The notes below the pieces were generated by a model. That model saw nothing but the letters and a program-made list of their open reading frames with translations. It was not told the origin of the DNA and made no database searches. Positions 8,682 through 18,113 of a stretch of 64,000 bases of DNA are shown in pieces; position 1 is the stretch's first letter, and every line of letters starts with the position of its first letter. Made by a program: the position numbers and the translations under genes. Origin of the DNA: Salivita marina (GTDB lineage: Bacteria; Pseudomonadota; Gammaproteobacteria; Pseudomonadales; Azotimanducaceae); assembly GCA_038144425.1 (NCBI GenBank), contig JAYQNS010000003.1, positions 434,001-498,000 on the forward strand, given 5' to 3'.

Positions 8682-10748
8682 CTAGCCCTTCTCCGTGAGT
8701 TGGAAAACCCCGTCCCAGTCCGCCGGGGGCGGCGCTTCGATATAGAGTTTACTCCGAGCGAACAAGGTCTCCGAGGGCCCATCCCCGGGGAACTTGGCCA
8801 GGACTGCCTCGAAGGCCGCCACCGCAGCGGGGAAGTCCCGGCGCTGATAGTGGCTCCGGGCCTCAGCGAAGGCTTCCCGAAGGGCGGCCTCTTCAGGCCG
8901 CAGCTCGCCGGCCCGGGCCAAGGGTTCAAATAGGGTGACCGGTTCATTTTTGCCCACCACGCGCACCACATCGACCTCGCGTACCTCAAGGGCGTCATCC
9001 ACGAGGCGCTGCGTATGCTGGGAAATCAAGGTGGCACTGCCGTAGAACTTATTGACCCCCTCGAGGCGGGCCGCAAGGTTCACCGCATCCCCCATAATGG
9101 TGTAATCCATCCGCTGCGCGGAGCCCATGTTCCCAACAAGGATCTGCCCAGAGTTCAGCCCCATGCGCACCTTCAGGAGGGGCCGCCCCTCCGCCTCTAG
9201 GCGCTTGCGGTAATCCGTCATGTAGCGCTGCATGTCGATAGCCGCGAGGCACGCCTTGAGGGCGTGGTCAGGCTGATCGAGAGGCGCACCCCAGAAGGCG
9301 ATGATGGCGTCTCCCTCAAACTTATCCACCGTACCCTCGTGCTCGGCGATGATGTCGCACATTGCCGTGAGGTACTCGTTTAGCAAGGCTACAAGCCCCG
9401 CCGGAGTGAGCTGTTCGGAGATACCAGAGAAGCCGGCAACATCGGAAAAGAAGGCCGTCATCTCCCGTTGTTCCCCGCCCAGGGAAAGGCGCGAAGGGTC
9501 CTTTACCAAGATATTGACCACCTTCGGCGAAAGATATTGACCAAAGGCGTCCCGGATGAGGGTTTTCTGCCCCCGTTCTACGAGATAAAAGCGCACATTG
9601 ATCAGCACAATGCTGAGAACCGCCGCGACGCCGGCGTAAGCCATGGACAGGATAGTCCCCTGATCCACGTAAAGTTTCGCCGCCAATAGGGCCCAGAGCG
9701 CCAGCGCCCCAAGGGAGGCTGCCAGGCGCCCAGCGGGATTCTGCAGCATTCCCGCGCCCACGAGCGCCAAAAGTAGCCCTAGGGCGACCGTTGCCTCGAG
9801 GCTAAAGCTTGCGGGCAGAAGCCCGCCCCCCGCCAGCAAGGTGGCCACGGTAGCGCCAATGAGTTCCACCCCGTAAAGCCGCCCCACGGGGGTTTCAAAA
9901 TAATCGTGGGAGACCTCGGAGGTATCCCCGAGAATAACGATCTTGTCCTCCACCCAGAAGCGCAGCTCCCAAGCCTCATCCTCTTCGAGCTCATCGAGGC
10001 GGAGCATTTCCAGCACGGGAATCCCGAAGTCCGAGACATACCCCTGCGCGCCAGCGGGAAAAGAAGGGAAGTCGATGGGCAGCCGATTAAAGCGGTCGAG
10101 CTGGACCGAGAGTTGATCGCCAAAGCGAAGTACCTGTGTTTCCGAGTCGTAGCTAGGCGTCTCTCCGAGGTATAGGGCGACAGCCTGCACCGCAAAGGGC
10201 CATCCGTCCTCCATGGGGATCGCTTCGGGGAATAGGCGAAGGTCGCTAATGATTTCGCTGAGCCCGCTTCGCGACTCTACGTTTGTGTAGCCCGAGCTTG
10301 CCACGCCATTGATGGGCTCCACGGGTTGGTTAATGGAAACCATTCGGCCGTCTTTGACCACGCCCTGAGACACCAATAAGAGCCCGGGCACACCGTCGAA
10401 CTTTTCCGCCGTCGGACCGTCTTCTCCGTAGGAAGAGGGAAAATCGAAAAGATTATCGACGGCCATGACCCGGCCCCCGAGAGCCTCGACGTTCTCCGCC
10501 ACCTGGGCAAGGTCAAGGCGCCGAAGGGGCCAGCTTCCGTAATCCTCGAAGAAGGCCTCATCCTGGTTGACGAAGACAATTTTATCTTCTGGAAATACCC
10601 GCTGAGCATCCGCCATGCGAAGAATCTGGCGAAAGGATTGGCTCTGCAGCTCTAAGGCGGCGAACAAATCGGCGCGCTGAGCGAGGAGGGCAAGGGCGAA
10701 TAGCCCCGCAGCCAAAAGGAAATCCCAGCGCCCTTTGAATATGGCCAT
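8682..10748 (-). CDS. CHASE2-domain adenylate cyclase
   Basis: A 688-residue receptor cyclase. One transmembrane helix (about 10-24) leads into a CHASE2 sensor facing the periplasm (about 25-300), then three membrane helices (303-332, 342-358, 366-388), a short linker and a class III nucleotide cyclase (about 425-610). Metal-binding Asp436 (FFSDVAGF) and Asp480 (KFEGDAII) are present. Lys476 and Thr550 fit an ATP-selecting pair, and Asn557 and Arg561 are the transition-state residues. It should make cAMP. A helical, TPR-like tail follows (about 615-660). It is preceded by FecR and CHAT genes 33 and 45 bp apart, suggesting that they supply its periplasmic signal. Confidence 0.9.
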   Translation of the reverse strand: MAIFKGRWDFLLAAGLFALALLAQRADLFAALELQSQSFRQILRMADAQRVFPEDKIVFVNQDEAFFEDYGSWPLRRLDLAQVAENVEALGGRVMAVDNLFDFPSSYGEDGPTAEKFDGVPGLLLVSQGVVKDGRMVSINQPVEPINGVASSGYTNVESRSGLSEIISDLRLFPEAIPMEDGWPFAVQAVALYLGETPSYDSETQVLRFGDQLSVQLDRFNRLPIDFPSFPAGAQGYVSDFGIPVLEMLRLDELEEDEAWELRFWVEDKIVILGDTSEVSHDYFETPVGRLYGVELIGATVATLLAGGGLLPASFSLEATVALGLLLALVGAGMLQNPAGRLAASLGALALWALLAAKLYVDQGTILSMAYAGVAAVLSIVLINVRFYLVERGQKTLIRDAFGQYLSPKVVNILVKDPSRLSLGGEQREMTAFFSDVAGFSGISEQLTPAGLVALLNEYLTAMCDIIAEHEGTVDKFEGDAIIAFWGAPLDQPDHALKACLAAIDMQRYMTDYRKRLEAEGRPLLKVRMGLNSGQILVGNMGSAQRMDYTIMGDAVNLAARLEGVNKFYGSATLISQHTQRLVDDALEVREVDVVRVVGKNEPVTLFEPLARAGELRPEEAALREAFAEARSHYQRRDFPAAVAAFEAVLAKFPGDGPSETLFARSKLYIEAPPPADWDGVFQLTEKG

Positions 10749-10781
10749 AACTCCCCCCTCGCTTAGACCTTCTTCTCGCCC

Positions 10782-11732
10782 TTAGAGCTGGCGCTCCATC
10801 TCGATGGTGTTGAAGGTAATCGCTTCCTTTTCCTTCAAGTCCATCAACTTAAGATCGTGATAGGCCTTGATCAGAAGCGGACGCATTTCATTTTCCTCGG
10901 GATAGGCCTGAAAGAAATCTCGATAAAGATCCATCACAGGGACGAGAAGCCCAGCGCCCTCGTACACCTCCGCAAGCGCAAACACGTCGTTCTGATTAGG
11001 ATCGGCCTTGCGCGCCTGAACCTCGGTGTGGACCCAGTCCGCCTCCGGTCCCGCCAGCCAAGTCAATTTTCCCGGACGACGGGGCGCGTAGACCTCCTCC
11101 CCATCAAGAAGGATCAGCATTTCATACTCGTATTCCCCTGGAGCCATCTCCGGTAGAGCGAAACGGATCATCTCCGCGGTGGAGGTTGGCGCTACGGAAA
11201 AGCGCTCCGTGCCCACCCGGAGCACATAGCTGAATTCCGGTCCCGCGTTGGACCACACCACCTCGGGATGCTCCGCGGTGAGCACAAGCTTACGCGCAGT
11301 GTCGATCTTCGGGAGGTCCTCGGCTTTTTTCACGGAGCGACGCACCGTGGTGTAGCGCTGGGAGGTCGCAAACTTGTTCTCGACCCCCTGCCAAAAGCCC
11401 CCCGCCGCGTCTCCAGAAGCCCCAAGCCCTGAACCGGCGAGCACCTCGATCCCAGCCTCTACCACCCGAAGATGGGTGGAAGCGCCGAGGTCTCGGATCT
11501 CGCCGGAGGCCTGGCTCGAGAGCTTCGCCGAGCCATCAGCGCCGGTGCGCACCTCATGGCCTGGGAAAAGATACTTGTTGCGCGAAAGTACCTCCCACCC
11601 CTCGCCGTCGCGACTGAATTCCACCGTCCCTTCCAACTGGCTTAGCTTTGCCACGGGGCCCGCAGCCATCGCGGCCAGAGGGGCCAAGAGGCCGAGCAGC
11701 AGTATCGAAGCCATGCGCCGAATCTGTTTCAT
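10782..11732 (-). CDS. Exported FecR-domain protein
   Basis: A 316-residue protein with a signal peptide (ASILLLGLLAPLAAMAA) and a FecR-type domain in the first 120 residues: LEGTVEFSRDG, then LFPGHEVRTGADGSAKLSS, then a segment ending in LRVVEAG. There is no anti-sigma N-terminus and no sigma factor beside it, so it is not a classical FecR. The C-terminal half is helical and may contain one or two TPR-like hairpins. The start at ATG 11732 is chosen because GGAGG lies ten bases upstream; a GTG nine bases earlier is too close to it. It lies between the CHAT lipoprotein and the CHASE2 cyclase genes, a likely periplasmic adaptor. Confidence 0.8.
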   Translation of the reverse strand: MKQIRRMASILLLGLLAPLAAMAAGPVAKLSQLEGTVEFSRDGEGWEVLSRNKYLFPGHEVRTGADGSAKLSSQASGEIRDLGASTHLRVVEAGIEVLAGSGLGASGDAAGGFWQGVENKFATSQRYTTVRRSVKKAEDLPKIDTARKLVLTAEHPEVVWSNAGPEFSYVLRVGTERFSVAPTSTAEMIRFALPEMAPGEYEYEMLILLDGEEVYAPRRPGKLTWLAGPEADWVHTEVQARKADPNQNDVFALAEVYEGAGLLVPVMDLYRDFFQAYPEENEMRPLLIKAYHDLKLMDLKEKEAITFNTIEMERQL

Positions 11733-11777
11733 GAGTTCCACTCCTCCAGGTCCTTTCCTGAGCCCGAGTTTAGCGCG

Positions 11778-14700
11778 TTATCGACTAACCATCATGAAGG
11801 CTGCCCATACGTAGGGATAGCCCCAACGCGGCGAGGCCGCCAATTCTCGCTGCGCCTCCCGAAGAGCGTCCCGGGGGTTCATACCCTGAGCGAGGCGCGC
11901 ATACATCGCCGTCATCAGTGCCTGGGTGCCAGCATCGCTGACTTCCCAGAGAGACGTTACCACCTCCCGCACCCCGGCCTCCTGGAAGGCCCGACGGAGG
12001 CCATAGACGCCCTCCCCTTCATGAATCTCCCCGAGCCCCGTTTCGCAGGCCGAAAGCACCGCCAGCTGGGTTCCCGTGAGATCCAGGTCGAGCACCTCCA
12101 TGGCCGTCAGCACCCCATCATTGCGCGTATCGAGCTGGCCAAAGAAAGGGGCGTTCTCGTTGATGCCGGCGAAGGCGAGGCCCGCCCTGAGTAAGGGATT
12201 GTCTCCAGGCGGGGGAATGACCATTTCCGCTGACCGCTGAGCCTTCATCAGGCGTTTCCGGAGCTTCTCCTCTGGCGCCAGAAAAAAGCCATGGGTGGCC
12301 AGGTGAAGAATGGTCGGCGGAGCCACAAGCTGGCCGAGCACGGCTTCCTGGGCCTCAAGGGCCGTGAGAATCTCCGGCGAAGCCGTGGCCTCTTCGCCGA
12401 GGCGCCGGACGATAAGTTCTCCTTCCAAGCGAGCTCCGGGTAAGGGACTAAAGCTCAGCCCCCGGAGGCCATCAGAGGCGGCCCGGAGGGACTCGAGCAC
12501 CACGGCAGCGCGGGACGCGGGCAAGCCGTCCTCCTCCTTGCCTCCGCGTGACGCTGGTGCCGGGCGTCCCGCAGCGCGGCTTCGGGCCTGGGCCAGCTGC
12601 TCCGGGTCGGCCACTGCGTCCGTGTCGTAGTCGGGACCCGCCATCACCAGAGGCGGTGCCGCCGAGGCGGGAAGGCGGTTCGGCAGTAAATCGCGAGCGG
12701 ACGAGAGAATGCGCAAATCAAGGGTTTCGAGGAGGTATCGCTCGTCCTCATCCACCAGGGCGTCGAAGGGCAAAATGTTCAAGAGGCCGTCGGGAACCAG
12801 GTACACAGGCAGGTCCGGATCCAGATATTCGGCCACCGGCGCCCAAACGTCTTCGTAGAGGAACATGCCCTCCTCCAGAAGCTCATCGTCTCCCACCCCC
12901 TCGTCCTGAATCAGCTCCCGGTAGTACCGAATGCCCTCTTCGATCGTATCCAAGGGCGCAAAGGTGACCGGCTGCACCTGCACAGCGCCCTCCGGGGCAC
13001 GCTGAAGCACGGCGGCCAATAGCCGGCGCGTTCCCCCTTCGTCCCGATAGGCAAGGAAGTCCACGAGCGCCGCCCCCTCGGTCGGAAGCTGGGCAACAAG
13101 TTCATCGACCGTTGGCGCGTTGATGGTTTGCTGATAGCGGAGGCTCGCGCGACCCAGCGCCCGCTGTAGATCCTCAATGCGCCCCTCCTCCGCACGAAGC
13201 TTCGCCAGGTGCGCGAGCGGGTCTCCCTCCCCAGGGCCGCCGAGGGTGAGCTGGGCCAGCGTTTCTCGAGCGCCCGCAAGGGATTCGGTCAGGGCGGAAA
13301 GCTCTGGGTTAAGGCCCAGGGCAGCGATTTGTGAGATGTCCGAGGCAATGGCCAGAAGTAAGCCCTTCCGCGCGAGGCTGACCTCGAGGAGGGCGCGCCC
13401 GGCTTCTCCTTCGTCCGGGTGATCAGGAATAAGCGCCAGAAACGCGTCGAGCTCTCGCCGATGGAGACGAAGGTAGCCTTCTCGAGCATTTTCCCCGGTT
13501 ACCGGAAGCACACGCTGGAAGAACGCCGTCCGCCGCTCAAACCCCGTGCGCTGAAGGCGGAAGGCCGCGTCGCTCTTGCTCTGCGCGCGCAGCACCGCAG
13601 CAAGCGCATTGAGCGCATCAAAGGTGTAGGGATGGGCTTCCCCCAGCCCGCGCTCCGCCCGACTGAGGGCGTCTCGGAGCCGGGCCTCTGCGGCCGCGAG
13701 CCCCCCCTCCTGTTGCTCCAGGGACCCCAGGTCGATTTGGGAGCGAATGACGTCCCGATGCAGGGGCCCGTAGCGCGCCTCCCGCCCCGCCAGGGCGGAA
13801 AGCAAGCTTTCCCGGGCAGCGCCAAGATCACCGAGGAGCGCCTCTGCGCGGCCCCGATTGTTGAGCGCCCGAAGCGTATCGGGATGGGTCGGCCCGAGGG
13901 TCCGAGAAAAGCGATCAAAAAGGTCTGAGAAGCGGCTCCGCGCCTCGGCCCCGGCCCCCTGCAGCAGGTAGAGGTAGGCCAGATTGTTTTCCATGGCGAG
14001 CGCTTCCGGCCGGTCCCCCTGGCCCTGCGCCCGAAGCGTTTCGAGAGGCTCAAGGTAAAGGGCCTCGGCCTGGTCAAAGGTGCCCTGGCTTTCGAGGAGC
14101 AGGGCAAGGTTATTCATGATGGTCAGGGTTTGGCGATGGGTGGGGCCGAGCACGGTGCGCGCAGCAGCGAGGGCATCGCGGAGGAGCGGCTCGGCCTCAT
14201 CAAAGAGCCCCACCTGTTCTAGGAGCATGCCGAGGTTGCTCATGACCGTCAGGGTCGCGAGGCTGTCCTCTCCGTAACGCCGTTCAAAGCCCGCGAGCAC
14301 TTCTCGCCAGGCCCCCTCCGCCGCCGGGCGGTCACCGAGGCGCAGCGCTATGGCCGCCAGCAGGTTCTTGGTGTCCAAAAGAAGAGGATGATCGTCGGCG
14401 AGCAGCGCCTCGCGAAGGCGCAGACTTTCCTGGGCCGCCTCAAACGCCTGCCGATCCGCCCCCGCGGCGTAGGCGAGCCGCGCCTGTGCCTCTTTCAGTT
14501 CCGCTCCAAGGGCTCCGTCGCTAAAGCCTGGGGCTGAAGCCAGCGCGTCAAGGCGCGCCGTAGCCGCAGCCCGTTGCCCCAGGTCCCGCTCCAGATTGGC
14601 CCGATCCAGTTCCCCGCGAAGGGTCTGAGGGGCTTGCCCGCCAAAGCGCTGCGCACGCTGGGCCTGAAGCACCTCCTGGGCTGCAAGCGCTTCACCCGAA

Positions 14701-15620
14701 CGTCCACCGCGGGCGAGCATGGTGATCCGACTTTGGCGGCACTGAAGCACGGGAGCCAGGAGCGGATGGCCCGCTTCCGCCAGGGCATTGCATGCCGCCT
14801 CCAACGCGCTTAGGCCCGCAGAAAGCTGTCCCGCCTGATCGAGCCGCCGCCCCAGGGCCTCAGCAAGGACTGCACGCTCTTGCAGATCTTCCGTGCCGCC
14901 CAGGGCCTGCTCGGTCACCGCCGCGGCCGCGGCCATGCGCCCTTCCAGCTCGTAAAGCTCCGCCAGCCGGCTCAGCGCGCTCTGGGCAAGAGACGGGCTC
15001 CCGCCGTCAACCACGGACCCATAGAATCCCTCGGCCCGCCGAGCGTCCCCCAGAGAAAGGGCCAGATCGCCGAGGGAAAGACTCAAGCGCTGGCTTTCTG
15101 CGCTATTTGCACCCAGGGCGTCGTCGGCAAGCGCCAGGGCCAGCTCAAGGGTTCCAAAAGCCTCTTCCGCGGCGCCATCTTCAAAAAGGAGCTGAGCCTC
15201 TAGCTGAAGGAAGGCCAGTTCGTCGAGGAGCGCCTGATCGTCAGCGTCGGTCCCCTCAAGTGCCGGCCCCGGGGCCGGTGCGGAACTGAGGGCAGCAAGG
15301 AGCGCCTGCTCCCGGGCTTCGAGGGCGTCCTGGGCCAGTCCCGCCCCAAGGGCGGCGCCAAAGGCAGCTCGGGCATAGCGAAGGCGCCCGGCTTGATCAC
15401 CGCGAGCGTCGCTTTGGGCAAGCGCTAGATCTAGCAGGGGGAGGTGATTGGGGTAGCGAAGCAGCAGCTCGCTGAGGCGAGCCTCCCCACCCTGCTCCGG
15501 ATCTTCAAGAGCAACCGTGAGCTCGGCAAGCGCATCTGGCGACGGTCCAGAAGCAACGCAGCCCCCGAGGCTCGCCAGCAGCAGCAGACCGAAAGCGGCA
15601 TGTACGTGGCGGCGCATCAT
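11778..15620 (-). CDS. TPR-repeat CHAT-protease lipoprotein
   Basis: A 1280-residue protein. The N-terminus carries a lipoprotein signal (LLLLASLGGC), so it should be anchored in the envelope. Most of residues 60-800 are tetratricopeptide repeats, with several clear kinesin-light-chain-like units (for example TLTVMSNLGMLLEQ and TLTIMNNLALLLESQG). The C-terminal ~350 residues form a CHAT domain, a caspase-fold peptidase, with catalytic His1110 (LATHGFF) and Cys1192 (LSACETG) both intact. The start at 15620 follows GGAGGGA by five bases; the frame extends further upstream but would bury the signal peptide. It leads the operon with the FecR and cyclase genes. The substrate is unknown. Confidence 0.88.
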   Translation of the reverse strand: MMRRHVHAAFGLLLLASLGGCVASGPSPDALAELTVALEDPEQGGEARLSELLLRYPNHLPLLDLALAQSDARGDQAGRLRYARAAFGAALGAGLAQDALEAREQALLAALSSAPAPGPALEGTDADDQALLDELAFLQLEAQLLFEDGAAEEAFGTLELALALADDALGANSAESQRLSLSLGDLALSLGDARRAEGFYGSVVDGGSPSLAQSALSRLAELYELEGRMAAAAAVTEQALGGTEDLQERAVLAEALGRRLDQAGQLSAGLSALEAACNALAEAGHPLLAPVLQCRQSRITMLARGGRSGEALAAQEVLQAQRAQRFGGQAPQTLRGELDRANLERDLGQRAAATARLDALASAPGFSDGALGAELKEAQARLAYAAGADRQAFEAAQESLRLREALLADDHPLLLDTKNLLAAIALRLGDRPAAEGAWREVLAGFERRYGEDSLATLTVMSNLGMLLEQVGLFDEAEPLLRDALAAARTVLGPTHRQTLTIMNNLALLLESQGTFDQAEALYLEPLETLRAQGQGDRPEALAMENNLAYLYLLQGAGAEARSRFSDLFDRFSRTLGPTHPDTLRALNNRGRAEALLGDLGAARESLLSALAGREARYGPLHRDVIRSQIDLGSLEQQEGGLAAAEARLRDALSRAERGLGEAHPYTFDALNALAAVLRAQSKSDAAFRLQRTGFERRTAFFQRVLPVTGENAREGYLRLHRRELDAFLALIPDHPDEGEAGRALLEVSLARKGLLLAIASDISQIAALGLNPELSALTESLAGARETLAQLTLGGPGEGDPLAHLAKLRAEEGRIEDLQRALGRASLRYQQTINAPTVDELVAQLPTEGAALVDFLAYRDEGGTRRLLAAVLQRAPEGAVQVQPVTFAPLDTIEEGIRYYRELIQDEGVGDDELLEEGMFLYEDVWAPVAEYLDPDLPVYLVPDGLLNILPFDALVDEDERYLLETLDLRILSSARDLLPNRLPASAAPPLVMAGPDYDTDAVADPEQLAQARSRAAGRPAPASRGGKEEDGLPASRAAVVLESLRAASDGLRGLSFSPLPGARLEGELIVRRLGEEATASPEILTALEAQEAVLGQLVAPPTILHLATHGFFLAPEEKLRKRLMKAQRSAEMVIPPPGDNPLLRAGLAFAGINENAPFFGQLDTRNDGVLTAMEVLDLDLTGTQLAVLSACETGLGEIHEGEGVYGLRRAFQEAGVREVVTSLWEVSDAGTQALMTAMYARLAQGMNPRDALREAQRELAASPRWGYPYVWAAFMMVSR

Positions 15621-15751
15621 GAAAGTCCCTCCTCGACTCACGCTCAGTGTAGACGGCTTAGGAAAAGGGCGCATCTCATCATGGGGCTTGATCATAGAGC
15701 TTGAGCCAAGAGTCCTTCATACTCCCTGCCCTTCGGTACAAGGACCCCTTT

Positions 15752-16672
15752 ATGTGGTTTCGCGCCCTTCGCCTGTGGCGGCTCCGCGCCCCCTGGACTC
15801 TCTCCGACGAGGATCTCGACCAGGCCCTTGCGGCTCAGCCCTTCACGCCCTGTGGCCCCGGGCAAACGGAACGGAGCGGCTGGGCGCCCCTGCTCGAGGA
15901 GGAGGATGGCGCCCATGTGCTCGGCCAGGGGCCCTTCCAACTCTGCCGCCTACGCACTCAGGAGCGCATCCTGCCGAAGGCCGCGATCATGGAGTGCTAC
16001 CCGGAGCGCGCCGCAGCGCAAGAAGCAAAAACGGGGATACCCGTTAAGGGCATGGCCCGGCGGGAGCTCATTGAAACGCTGACCAGCGAACTGCTCTCTC
16101 AGGCCCTGGTTCGGTCTCGCCGCACCTGGGTCCTTGTCGATCGGGAGCGGGGCCTCCTGGCTACGGAGGGCAGCGCGGCCAGCAAGGGAGAAGCGGTGCT
16201 TGAAAGTCTTCGAAGCGCCCTGGGCAGCTTACCCATCGCACCCCTGCGCTTTGAAAACCCCCTTGATGGCGTTCTCACCGGATGGCTTGCGGGCGATCCT
16301 CTCCCCAGGGGCTTCTCCCTCGGGCAATGGGCTGATCTCGAGCACCCCCTTGATCGGGCAAATAAGGTCCGCTTCCGGGGCCAGGACCTGGACGAGGCGG
16401 AGGTGCACGCCACCCTAGAGCGGGGTCTTCGCGTCACCGCCCTAGAGCTGCACTATCAGCTGACAGACGACGCCGCGGTGAGCTTTGTTCTTGATGAGGA
16501 AGGGGTGGTCAGGCGTCTGCGCCTTCCCGAGGCCGAGGACGACACCCTGGCGGAGGATGCGGCAGCGGCGCTGGATGCCAACCTTGCCCTCCTCGCACCG
16601 ACCCTCGGCCAGCTCGTCGATGCGCTGCTGCCGGCCCTCGGGGGCCTTCAGAAGGACGACGCCGATGGCTGA
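15752..16672 (+). CDS. rdgC: RdgC, recombination-associated DNA-binding protein
   Basis: A 306-residue RdgC protein, a nucleoid-associated ring that limits RecA loading. The N-terminus MWFRALRLWRL is the family hallmark, and the conserved LPKAAIMECYPER-type region and the C-terminal ring half are intact. The start is ATG 15752 with AAGGA eight bases upstream; an upstream in-frame TTG at 15701 is not needed. Its stop overlaps the start of the carboxypeptidase gene (16665), and the genes through pyrC are closely spaced. Confidence 0.93.
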   Translation: MWFRALRLWRLRAPWTLSDEDLDQALAAQPFTPCGPGQTERSGWAPLLEEEDGAHVLGQGPFQLCRLRTQERILPKAAIMECYPERAAAQEAKTGIPVKGMARRELIETLTSELLSQALVRSRRTWVLVDRERGLLATEGSAASKGEAVLESLRSALGSLPIAPLRFENPLDGVLTGWLAGDPLPRGFSLGQWADLEHPLDRANKVRFRGQDLDEAEVHATLERGLRVTALELHYQLTDDAAVSFVLDEEGVVRRLRLPEAEDDTLAEDAAAALDANLALLAPTLGQLVDALLPALGGLQKDDADG

Positions 16673-17822
16673 ACTTCATTTCAGCAGCGCCTTTCCCGGC
16701 GGTAACGGCCAGCTTCAGGCCTGGCGTCCGGAGGCCGCCACCGTGGACGTGGAAATCACCCCGGACCCCGGCGGCGAGGCCAAGCCCTTTCTCCAGTGGT
16801 TTTACTTTCGCCTCTGGGGCACGGCGGGGCAGCGCGTAAAGGTACGTCTGGTGAATGCCGGGGACGCGGCCTACCCCCGGGGTTGGGACGACTACGCGGT
16901 GCTGCTTCGCCACGGCGCCCAGGGGTGGCATCGGCACCCCACGACCTATGCCGGAGGCGTCTTAAGCTGGGAAGCCCCCTTGGAAGGAGGCTGGGTGGAC
17001 TGCGCCTATTTCGTCCCCCACGACCAGCCCGCCCTCGATGACCTTCTGGCGTGGGCCAGCGCCCAGGGCGCGGCGCGCCATTGCTGGGCCGTCTCCTGCG
17101 ACGGGCGCCCCGTGGAAGGGCTGCGCGTCGGCAAAGCCGGAGGTACGCCGATCTGGGTGATCGCTCGCCAGCATCCCGGGGAAACCATGGCCAGCTGGGC
17201 CAGCGAGGGGCTGATCCGCGCCCTGCTCGACCCCACCCGGGACAGCAGCCAGCGCCTCCGCGAGACCTTTGAAGTCCATATCGTCCCCAACATGAACCCC
17301 GATGGCGCCGCCAGGGGCTATCTGCGCACCAACGCTGCCGGAACCAACTTGAACCGCGCCTGGCAAGATCCGGAGGGGCTTTCCGCCCCGGAGGTGGCCG
17401 GCGTCTGGCGAGCCATGGCGAAAAGCGGGGTCGCGCTGTTTCTCGATCTTCACGGCGACGAAGCACTGCCCTACGTCTTCACCGCGGGCTGCGAGGGCGT
17501 GCCGGGCTTCGGGGACGGCGAGGCGGGCGCGCTTTGGGCCTACCGGCAGCAGCGCTTCCGCGATCGTCTGGAGGCCCTTAATCCAGCCTATCAGCAGCGC
17601 TTCGGCTATCCCGTAGCGCCGCCGGGGCGCGCCAACCTCACCATGGCCACCGCCGCCGTGGCGCACCGCTTTCACTGTCCGGCCTTTACCCTGGAAATGC
17701 CCTTTAAGGATGATCGTGATCATCCGGACCCGGTGGAAGGCTGGTCCCCGGCCCGAAGCCAGGCCCTCGGGGCCGACCTGCTCCCAGCTATGCTGCAAAC
17801 CTTCGAAGCCGAAATACCCTAG
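16665..17822 (+). CDS. M14-family cytosolic-type zinc carboxypeptidase
   Basis: A 385-residue metallocarboxypeptidase of the AGBL/M14D-like group. An N-terminal beta domain (about 1-130) precedes the peptidase domain. The zinc ligands are His and Glu of ARQHPGETMAS and the His of DLHGDE; the catalytic Glu is in FTLEMPFKD. The conserved NMNPDGAARG and NLNRAW segments are also present. It has no signal peptide. It would trim C-terminal residues, often Glu-rich ends in this family. It begins eight bases inside rdgC and is followed by DUF1244 after eight bases. Confidence 0.88.
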   Translation: MAELHFSSAFPGGNGQLQAWRPEAATVDVEITPDPGGEAKPFLQWFYFRLWGTAGQRVKVRLVNAGDAAYPRGWDDYAVLLRHGAQGWHRHPTTYAGGVLSWEAPLEGGWVDCAYFVPHDQPALDDLLAWASAQGAARHCWAVSCDGRPVEGLRVGKAGGTPIWVIARQHPGETMASWASEGLIRALLDPTRDSSQRLRETFEVHIVPNMNPDGAARGYLRTNAAGTNLNRAWQDPEGLSAPEVAGVWRAMAKSGVALFLDLHGDEALPYVFTAGCEGVPGFGDGEAGALWAYRQQRFRDRLEALNPAYQQRFGYPVAPPGRANLTMATAAVAHRFHCPAFTLEMPFKDDRDHPDPVEGWSPARSQALGADLLPAMLQTFEAEIP

Positions 17823-17830
17823 GAGGCCCC

Positions 17831-18088
17831 ATGGATCATCCCACCCCAACCCCGGAACAAAATGCGATCGAGGCCGCGGCCTTCCGCCGGCTCCTCGAAC
17901 ACCTCGATAGCCATCGGGACGTGCAGAACATCGACCTCATGAATCTGGCAGGCTTTTGCCGGAACTGTCTTAGCCGCTGGTACCGGGAAGCCGCGGAAGC
18001 CGCCGGCGCGCCCCTGGAAGACAGCGCTGCACGGGAGCGGGTGTACGGCATGCCCTATGAGGTGTGGAAGCGGGACTTCCAAAGGTAG
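17831..18088 (+). CDS. DUF1244 family small protein
   Basis: An 85-residue soluble helical protein matching the DUF1244 family. Its core reads AAAFRRLLEHLDSH, then NIDLMNLAGFCRNCLSRWY and YGMPYEVWK, with the family's invariant Cys pair (FCRNCL). AGGAGG at 17820-17825 precedes the ATG. The function is unknown in the literature as far as I know. It lies between the carboxypeptidase and pyrC genes in one transcriptional direction. Confidence 0.87.
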   Translation: MDHPTPTPEQNAIEAAAFRRLLEHLDSHRDVQNIDLMNLAGFCRNCLSRWYREAAEAAGAPLEDSAARERVYGMPYEVWKRDFQR

Positions 18089-18113
18089 GCCCTTCACCGG
18101 AGATTGATCCCCC

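Noticed and set aside
10782..11732. Classical FecI/FecR iron-dicitrate signalling
   Set aside because: There is no adjacent ECF sigma factor or TonB-dependent receptor and the protein has a cleavable-type signal in place of the cytoplasmic anti-sigma domain.
16962..17849. 295-codon open frame on the minus strand
   Set aside because: Antisense to the M14 carboxypeptidase, whose zinc-ligand motifs are on the plus strand.
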